Positions 1-4,557 of a DNA stretch of 6,207 nt are shown one piece after another. Made by a program: the position numbers and the translations under genes. Positions within the stretch are counted from its first letter, which is position 1. Every line of letters begins with the position of its first letter. Source of the stretch: Olsenella sp. (lineage in GTDB: Bacteria > Actinomycetota > Coriobacteriia > Coriobacteriales > Atopobiaceae). The notes under the pieces were generated by a model, which had not been told where the DNA came from, searched no databases, and was given only the letters and a program-made list of their open reading frames with translations. The stretch is from NCBI GenBank assembly GCA_015062715.1, contig SUUD01000125.1, positions 1 to 6,207 of the forward strand, in the 5' to 3' direction.

Positions 1-498
1 CCCCAGGAGGCCCTGCTCTTCCACCGCTCCATCCGCGAGAACATCGCCTATGGCCGCCCCGACGCCACCGAGGACGAGATCCGCGAGGCGGCGCGGCTGG
101 CCAACGCACTCGAGTTCATCGACCGGCTGCCCGCGGGGCTCGACACCATGGTGGGCGAGCGCGGCGTGAAGCTCTCCGGCGGCCAGCGCCAACGCGTTGC
201 CATCGCCCGCGCGATCCTCGCCGACTGCCCCATCCTGGTGCTCGACGAGGCCACCAGCGCCCTCGACAGCGAGTCCGAGGCCGCCGTGCAGGGCGCGCTC
301 GAGAACCTCATGGCCGACCGCACGTCGCTGGTGGTGGCCCACCGCCTCTCGACCGTCGCCGCCCTCGACCGCATCGTGGTGCTGGAGGACGGTGCCGTCG
401 TGGAGGACGGCACCCATGCAGAGCTGTCCCAGGCGGGAGGGGTCTACGAGACGCTGTGGGACCGCCAGACCGGCGCGTTCCTGGAGACGGTGGAGTAG
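1..498 (+). CDS. ABC exporter ATPase/permease, C-terminal part (5' truncated by window edge)
   Basis: This is the last 165 residues of an ATP-binding cassette protein, open from the first base of the window to a TAG stop. It begins at the Q-loop (PQEALLF, Q at residue 2). It then has the signature LSGGQ at residues 58-62, Walker B ILVLDEATS at 78-86 with catalytic Glu83, the D-loop SALD at 86-89 and the switch His114 in VVAHRLST. All are intact, so the ATPase site looks functional. The combination RSIRENIAYGRP, LSGGQRQRVAIARA and AHRLST is typical of exporter-type half-transporters (MsbA/MdlB/LmrA-like), in which a six-helix membrane domain precedes the ATPase. That membrane domain and Walker A lie upstream of the window. 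Substrate cannot be predicted. The protein probably works as a homodimer or with a partner encoded upstream. The C-terminus meets a convergent gene 12 bases later. Confidence 0.95.
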   Translation, partial: PQEALLFHRSIRENIAYGRPDATEDEIREAARLANALEFIDRLPAGLDTMVGERGVKLSGGQRQRVAIARAILADCPILVLDEATSALDSESEAAVQGALENLMADRTSLVVAHRLSTVAALDRIVVLEDGAVVEDGTHAELSQAGGVYETLWDRQTGAFLETVE

Positions 499-514
499 GG
501 CGACGCGCCCCTAC
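495..514. terminator. Possible short hairpin across the two convergent stop codons
   Basis: GTAGGGCG (495-502) can pair with CGCCCCTAC (506-514) around a three-base ACG loop, with one bulged C. The stem includes the TAG of the ABC transporter gene and, on the other strand, the TAG of the prephenate dehydratase gene. There is no T-tract on either side, so it is not a classical intrinsic terminator. It could act as a weak bidirectional terminator or be chance in GC-rich DNA. Confidence 0.3.
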
Positions 515-1470
515 CCCTGCATGCTCCCGTAGGCGCCAAGGCACGCGACGCCCTGGATGCCCGAGATGCGCTCGATCTCCTCGCTTGAGAAGCCGACCTC
601 GCGGGCAAGCTCGACCACGTAGCGATACCGGCCCAGCGCCGAGCCCTCGGGCCGGTCGTGCACGCTCACCAGCTCGGTGCCGTCCACACACACCTCCTCG
701 AGCAGCGCCGGCAGCTCGTCGGCTGAGATGCTTGCCACGAGCGTGAGCCGGTCGTACCCCTCGAGCCCATTGGGCGTGCGCGACACCACGTAGAAGCGCG
801 TCACGTTTGCCTCGGACTGCGAGACGTTCTCCTGGAGGACCTCCAGGCCATAGAGGTCGGCGGCACCTGGCGCGGCGATGGCTGCCACCGTCCGGTCGGC
901 CCCCTCCGCCACCTCCTGGGCCGCGGCGGCCGTGCTGGGCCTCTCCACGCGCTCTGCGCCGGGCAGGTTCTCGTCAAGCCACGCGGCGCTCTGGGCAAGG
1001 CCCTGCTTGTGGGAGTACACGGTCCCCACCTGCGCGAGGTCGGTCCCCGGAAGGCCCATGAGGGTCTGGCGGATGGGCAGCACCACCTCGCCAACCACCG
1101 ACACGCCCTCCGTGGTCAGCAGGGCGTCGATGTAGTCGGTCACGGGACCGCCCAGGGTGTTCTCCTGCGGGATGACGGCATAGGCAGCCGAGCCGTCCGT
1201 CACCAGCTCGAGCGCCTGGGCAACGGTCTCCTGGGCAAGGAGCTCGTCGTTGTCGCCAAAGAAGAGCTTGGTGGCCTCCTCGGTGTAGGTGCCGGCAGGC
1301 CCCAGGTAGGCGACGGACGTCACGTCGGCGACCTCGGCGTCCGCGGCGGGTTCCTCCATGTCGGCGGGGACGTCCTGCCCCTGCGCGCAGGCGGCCAGCG
1401 GCAGACAGAGGACGGCCGCCAGGAACGTCGTCACGATGAGGGCAAGCGTGCCCGATGCCTTCTCGGCCAT
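511..1470 (-). CDS. Exported (lipoprotein) prephenate dehydratase with ACT-like C-terminal region
   Basis: This 319-residue protein is homologous to prephenate dehydratase, which converts prephenate to phenylpyruvate with loss of water and CO2 in phenylalanine synthesis. The N-terminus has one Lys, a hydrophobic stretch (about residues 9-26) and a lipobox LAAC with Cys28. A linker rich in Ala, Glu and Asp follows (about 29-50). This predicts Sec export and lipid anchoring outside the membrane. The catalytic domain runs from about 53 to 230. It has LGPAGTYTEEA (56-66), PQENTLGG (101-108), YSHKQGLAQ (152-160) and the hallmark Thr-Arg-Phe at 224-226, so the active site looks intact. Residues about 240-310 resemble the ACT regulatory domain, but the usual ESRP phenylalanine-binding motif reads HDRP (271-274). 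There is no chorismate mutase domain. The ATG start is supported by a strong Shine-Dalgarno five bases upstream. Dehydratase homology is firm; surface location and activity there are inferred. Confidence 0.9.
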   Translation of the reverse strand: MAEKASGTLALIVTTFLAAVLCLPLAACAQGQDVPADMEEPAADAEVADVTSVAYLGPAGTYTEEATKLFFGDNDELLAQETVAQALELVTDGSAAYAVIPQENTLGGPVTDYIDALLTTEGVSVVGEVVLPIRQTLMGLPGTDLAQVGTVYSHKQGLAQSAAWLDENLPGAERVERPSTAAAAQEVAEGADRTVAAIAAPGAADLYGLEVLQENVSQSEANVTRFYVVSRTPNGLEGYDRLTLVASISADELPALLEEVCVDGTELVSVHDRPEGSALGRYRYVVELAREVGFSSEEIERISGIQGVACLGAYGSMQG

Positions 1471-1475
1471 GTCAT

Positions 1476-1484
1476 CCCCCTCCC
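1476..1484 (-). promoter_or_regulatory. Ribosome binding site of the prephenate dehydratase lipoprotein
   Basis: On the minus strand, GGGAGGGGG stands five bases before the ATG at 1470. Its strength supports this start, and so supports the signal sequence being a real part of the protein. Confidence 0.75.
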
Positions 1485-1564
1485 AGGGAAGTCTGATGTG
1501 GCATACATCCTATACCTTGCCAGCAGGAGCAGGGGCTGTGTGCTACCTTCTAGGCACCGAACGC

Positions 1565-1569
1565 GGGGG
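1565..1569 (+). promoter_or_regulatory. Shine-Dalgarno deciding the start of the first operon gene
   Basis: GGGGG lies five bases before ATG 1575. An in-frame GTG at 1569 overlaps this run and has no purine-rich site of its own, and an in-frame TAG at 1551 closes the frame upstream. ATG 1575 is therefore the preferred start. Confidence 0.5.
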
Positions 1570-1574
1570 TGGCC

Positions 1575-2066
1575 ATGGACCGAGACGTCAGACGACTGAG
1601 GAGCGCGCTTACCATAAGCAGCGTCGCCTTCATCACCCTCGGCGCATGGGGCATCCTCAAGATGGTCGGCCTTCTGTTCGTGAGCCCCGACAGCCTGAGG
1701 GACCTGCTCAGGGTGACGATGGGAGACGCGGTGGACGGCCCGCACGCCCTTGGGGCAAGCACGTTCGTCCTGTCGTTCATCCTTGGAATCGGCTTCATCG
1801 TACGCCTGGTCGTGGGCCTCGGCGCCTTCGCGGAGGGCAGGGGCAGGAACCGGGGCTGGCTCTATGTCGTCATCGCCGCCCTCATGCTCGTAGGCAGGCT
1901 CAACGGGATAATCCAGCCCATCATCGTCTCCCACAGCATGTCCTCACTCGTCGACACGTTCATCCCCGGCATCACCGAGATCGCCTCGACGATCGCGCTT
2001 GCCGACATGACGATATCGGCAATACGCCTCAAGCTCCTCACCCGAGCGAGTCGCGAGGGGAGGTAG
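1575..2066 (+). CDS. Four-helix integral membrane protein of unknown function
   Basis: I do not recognise this 163-residue protein as a named family. It starts with a short basic segment (MDRDVRRLRS). Four likely transmembrane helices follow, at about 11-36, 62-86, 95-118 and 127-152, and it ends in a basic tail (RLKLLTRASREGR). That pattern fits both ends in the cytoplasm by the positive-inside rule. No catalytic motif, cysteine pair or conserved charged residue within the helices stands out. It is the first gene of a three-gene operon: the next gene starts 4 bases after its stop, and that gene's Shine-Dalgarno lies inside its last codons. The last gene of the operon is also a small multi-helix membrane protein (DUF308-like). 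The two may be distantly related or work together with the DUF6765-like protein between them, but I see no clear sequence similarity. A start at GTG 1569 would add two residues. Confidence 0.8.
   Translation: MDRDVRRLRSALTISSVAFITLGAWGILKMVGLLFVSPDSLRDLLRVTMGDAVDGPHALGASTFVLSFILGIGFIVRLVVGLGAFAEGRGRNRGWLYVVIAALMLVGRLNGIIQPIIVSHSMSSLVDTFIPGITEIASTIALADMTISAIRLKLLTRASREGR
2056..2063 (+). promoter_or_regulatory. Shine-Dalgarno supporting the GTG start of the DUF6765-like gene
   Basis: AGGGGAGG ends directly before the TAG of the upstream gene and seven bases before GTG 2071. It lies inside the coding sequence of the upstream gene, so ribosomes finishing that gene can readily reinitiate. This suggests translational coupling. 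It also supports the GTG start, which yields the family-typical N-terminus with DFHYY at residues 4-8. Confidence 0.75.
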
Positions 2067-2070
2067 GCGC

Positions 2071-3234
2071 GTGCAGGAGGACTTCCACTACTACGCAACC
2101 TACTGCGCGGCACACCTCGCGGGGCACTCGCATGAGGAGGGCCTCGAGATATGCCATGCCGCCCAGCTGGTCGACCTCTGCTCGAGGACGCTCCTCGCCA
2201 AGCTCGGCGCCCCGCTCGCCGCGGCGACCACCCAGCTGCAGCTGGAGCTCATGGAGGCGCGGACCGACATCCTGGGCCTCCAGGACATCGTCCGCATCTG
2301 GTCCTCGTTCCACTTCCTCCCCCACGACCTCGCGGCCGACCCCGGCAGGGGCGGCAGGCGCTACAAGAACAAGTACCGCCTCATCTGCAGGCCCAACGGC
2401 GAGCTGGTGAGGGAGACCGTCGAGCTTGCGCGCGGACAGGGGACGCAGGCCTGCGGCATCGCCATGCACGTGCTGGCCGACACCTGGGCGCACCAGTACT
2501 TCGCCGGCGTCCCCTCGCTCGTGATCAACAACACCAACGCGCACTTCTTCGAGCTGGTCGGTCCGTCCGATGCCCCCGAGCGTCGCAGGATATCCTTCCG
2601 ACACAGCCCCTCTGCCCCGGACGACCTCGAGCACGGCCTGTTCACCAGCAGCCTCTACCAATCCGACGAGAACTCGATCATGAACCTCGGGCATGGCCGG
2701 GCTGGCCATCTCCCCGACTACAGCTATGCCCGCTATGCCTACCTGCCCGCCTGGGCCGACTACGAGGAGGTCGTCAAGGACAACCCCTCGGACTACTGGC
2801 ATGCCTTCTGCCAGATGGTCCACGCCATGAGGTGCCTGCGGGAGGGGACGCCCTTCGAGGTCGGGACCTACGACACGGAGCTGGTCGGGCCATGGGAGCA
2901 GCAGATCCGCCCCATCCTCGCCAAACGGCAGCTCGACGCCTGCGAGGACTGGCGGGCCCTGGGAGAGCGCATGTCCGGGCATGCCATCCCCGCGTTTGAC
3001 ATCGAGCTGCACCAGCGGGAGTACCTGGAGGCCCCGGCAGGCGCCAAAGACGACACCTACCTCGGGCGCTTCATACTGGCGGCGCTTGCCCAGAAGAGCA
3101 TGGTCACCAACAGGATCCACCGCTCGGGCAACCTCCTCGCCGGCTTCTCCGTGGACTTCGAGCGGCAGGGGCTCAAGGGGATGCGGGACTTCTTCGCCCT
3201 TGTCCGGCGAGCGGGCAGGGAGGTGGGGCCATGA
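2071..3234 (+). CDS. DUF6765-like family protein, putative metal-binding hydrolase fold
   Basis: This 387-residue soluble protein starts with GTG and has no signal peptide or membrane helix. Its opening DFHYYATYCAAHLAG and the segments FHFLPHDL (80-87), YKNKYRLICRPNGEL and HVLADTWAHQYFAG (133-146) match what I recall of the DUF6765 family, which has no established function. The HxxxDxxxH arrangement (His133, Asp137, His141), with His6 near the N-terminus and other histidines in FHFLPHD, resembles metal-ligand patterns of the mostly helical zinc phospholipase C / S1-P1 nuclease-like proteins. A metal-dependent hydrolase is thus a reasonable but unproven idea. The protein sits between two membrane protein genes. 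It follows the first after a 4-base gap, and its TGA overlaps the ATG of the next. It is therefore surely co-transcribed with them and may act at the inner face of the membrane. The family call rests on remembered motifs, not a search. Confidence 0.8.
   Translation: MQEDFHYYATYCAAHLAGHSHEEGLEICHAAQLVDLCSRTLLAKLGAPLAAATTQLQLELMEARTDILGLQDIVRIWSSFHFLPHDLAADPGRGGRRYKNKYRLICRPNGELVRETVELARGQGTQACGIAMHVLADTWAHQYFAGVPSLVINNTNAHFFELVGPSDAPERRRISFRHSPSAPDDLEHGLFTSSLYQSDENSIMNLGHGRAGHLPDYSYARYAYLPAWADYEEVVKDNPSDYWHAFCQMVHAMRCLREGTPFEVGTYDTELVGPWEQQIRPILAKRQLDACEDWRALGERMSGHAIPAFDIELHQREYLEAPAGAKDDTYLGRFILAALAQKSMVTNRIHRSGNLLAGFSVDFERQGLKGMRDFFALVRRAGREVGP
3219..3224 (+). promoter_or_regulatory. Ribosome binding site of the DUF308-like gene, inside the preceding gene
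   Basis: GGAGGT sits six bases before ATG 3231, within the last codons of the DUF6765-like gene. The start codon overlaps that gene's stop in an ATGA junction (3231-3234), a standard arrangement for translational coupling. Confidence 0.8.
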
Positions 3235-3764
3235 GCAAGGCGCAGCGCGTCCGTGCCGTCCTGGGCGGCCTTCTCATGCTCCTCGCCGCCGCGGCCATGG
3301 CCCTGTCCCCCGACAAGGGCTACCGCATCGTCATCTTCGTCCTTGGCCTCGTCCTATTCTTTGGCGGCCTGGGAAGACTCGTGTACTTTGTCACCATGGC
3401 ACGGCACATGGTCGATGGCAGGCGGTCGCTCTACACGGGCGCGCTCTTGCTCGACGTGGGCATCCTCGCGCTCAACCTCAGGTCGCTGTCCCAGACCTAC
3501 GTCCTGCTCTACCTGCTGGTTGGCTACCTGTTTGCGGGGCTGGTGTCCTTCCTGCGGGCGCGCGAGGCCAAGTCCTATGGATCGCGCGCATGGCGGCGGA
3601 CCCTTGTCGTGGGAATCGTCGACGTCGCCATCGCGGTCCTGTGCGTCGCCTTCATCGGCTCGCCGCGCGTGGCCGTCTGGCTCTACTGCGCGGGCCTGGC
3701 CTGGTCGGCCTGCGAGCGGATCGCGTCGGCCTTCCGCAAGACGGCTATCGTGTACATTGCATAA
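3231..3764 (+). CDS. DUF308/HdeD-like six-helix membrane protein
   Basis: This 177-residue protein is almost entirely membrane-embedded. Likely helices lie at about 8-26, 31-54, 67-83, 88-108, 123-142 and 147-166, with basic segments between pairs (ARHMVDGRR, RAREAKSYGSRAWRR). Helices arranged in close pairs, the first pair split by a short SPDKG turn, and Gly-rich motifs such as LGLVLFFGGLGRL resemble the DUF308 family. Its best-known member is HdeD, an Escherichia coli inner-membrane protein linked to acid resistance at high cell density. The biochemical role of the family is unknown. The gene is the last of the three-gene operon and overlaps its upstream neighbour by four bases. The family assignment is moderate; that it is an integral membrane protein is near certain. 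Confidence 0.8.
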   Translation: MSKAQRVRAVLGGLLMLLAAAAMALSPDKGYRIVIFVLGLVLFFGGLGRLVYFVTMARHMVDGRRSLYTGALLLDVGILALNLRSLSQTYVLLYLLVGYLFAGLVSFLRAREAKSYGSRAWRRTLVVGIVDVAIAVLCVAFIGSPRVAVWLYCAGLAWSACERIASAFRKTAIVYIA

Positions 3765-3817
3765 GGGAATGTGGCCACCACCCATCGAGCCATCGGCCTC
3801 GGCCGGTCAACTGCCTC

Positions 3818-3824
3818 TAAGGAG
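3818..3824 (+). promoter_or_regulatory. Ribosome binding site of the CPBP protease gene
   Basis: TAAGGAG lies eight bases before ATG 3833. This is the closest match to the canonical AGGAGG core in the 68-base gap (3765-3832). A TGTACATT (3751-3758) at the end of the preceding gene might be an extended -10 element, but it lacks a good -35. Whether the protease has its own promoter or is read through from the operon cannot be decided. Confidence 0.65.
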
Positions 3825-3832
3825 CTCAACGC

Positions 3833-4552
3833 ATGAAGTCCCTCGTCACCAAGTATCCGCTGCTCTTTGGCTTCATCCTCTTCTTTGCCGCCATGGTGGC
3901 GGCCGTCCCCGTCATGTTGGTCCTGAATCTGGCCGGTCTCCCAAGTGATGCCGCCGGTGCGGTTGGACGGATCGTCGTTGGCCTGGCGCTGCTCCTCGTC
4001 CTTCGCTCCCTCATCGCCTGGGACAAGTCGCTCTCGGGCCTGGGCCTGGCGATTCCCGTGCTGGTGATCGTCGCCTGGAACGTCGTGTACCACCTCATGA
4101 GCGGGTTTGGGTTCGCTGACGCCTCGGCGATTCCTGGCGCCGTCCTGCTCGGCCTTGCGCCAGGAATCTTCGAGGAGGTCATCTTCCGCGGGGCCACCAT
4201 CGGCGCGATGCGGGAGGCAGGCAAGGGCCCGTGGTACACCCTCGTGGCGTCATCCGCGCTGTTCGCGGTGGTACATCTCACCAACGCGGCCGGCATGGAC
4301 CTGCCCAGCGTGCTCGTGCAGGTGCTCTACTCGCTCGTCGTGGGGCTGCTGCTCGGCGCCATCTACCTCAGGAGCGGCGACATCGTCACGCCCATCCTCG
4401 CCCACGCCGCCATCGACATCAGCAACCAGGTGTTCGCGGCCCATCCCACGACGACCAGCGTGCCCATGCTCGCGGCCTTCGTCGTGGTGCTGGTCGTCGA
4501 GTGCGCCTACGCGCTGTGGCTTGCCAAGGGGCTCGCGCGGGACGGGGAATAG
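3833..4552 (+). CDS. CPBP family intramembrane metalloprotease (CAAX protease-like)
   Basis: This 239-residue polytopic membrane protein has all the conserved motifs of the CPBP (CAAX protease and bacteriocin-processing, also called Abi) family. These are EEVIFRG with Glu114, Glu115 and Arg119; FAVVH with Phe144 and His148; and HAAID with His191 and Asp195. In this family the Glu pair and the two His form the catalytic site buried in the membrane. Hydrophobic segments lie at about 9-34, 45-60, 70-90, 101-118, 135-152, 158-178, 182-203 and 207-231, consistent with the usual helical bundle. Bacterial members have been linked to bacteriocin self-immunity, peptide maturation and cleavage of anti-sigma or sensor proteins. 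The substrate here is unknown and no bacteriocin gene is visible nearby. The gene follows the three-gene operon after 68 bases and ends five bases before a convergent gene. Confidence 0.92.
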   Translation: MKSLVTKYPLLFGFILFFAAMVAAVPVMLVLNLAGLPSDAAGAVGRIVVGLALLLVLRSLIAWDKSLSGLGLAIPVLVIVAWNVVYHLMSGFGFADASAIPGAVLLGLAPGIFEEVIFRGATIGAMREAGKGPWYTLVASSALFAVVHLTNAAGMDLPSVLVQVLYSLVVGLLLGAIYLRSGDIVTPILAHAAIDISNQVFAAHPTTTSVPMLAAFVVVLVVECAYALWLAKGLARDGE

Positions 4553-4557
4553 GCCCC

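Larger units (their letters stand above)
1471..1574. promoter_or_regulatory. Divergent intergenic region, presumed promoters for both sides
   Basis: This 104-base gap separates the minus-strand lipoprotein gene from the plus-strand three-gene operon, so it should hold both promoters. It contains an AT-richer patch (about 1499-1518, with CATACATCCTATACC) that could supply a -10 in either direction. On the plus strand a TTGCCA (1517-1522) is followed by an extended -10-like TGCTACCTT (1541-1549), but the spacing of about 21 bases is too long for a standard sigma-70 promoter. No convincing -35/-10 pair or operator can be assigned by eye. Confidence 0.35.

Noticed and set aside
1358..2410. A 350-codon plus-strand frame spanning the intergenic region and the first operon genes
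   Set aside because: It is out of frame with the membrane protein and DUF6765-like genes, is full of Arg, Pro and Ser runs, and overlaps the start of the lipoprotein gene. It is a composition artefact.
2038..3120. A 360-codon open frame antisense to the DUF6765-like gene
   Set aside because: Its translation has no recognisable domain, whereas the plus-strand frame carries family motifs, a good ribosome binding site and coupled neighbours. Long antisense frames are expected in DNA this rich in G and C.
3765..3832. Small gene or structured RNA in the gap before the CPBP protease
   Set aside because: The gap is only 68 bases and shows a ribosome binding site but no start codon with coding potential and no stable long hairpin.
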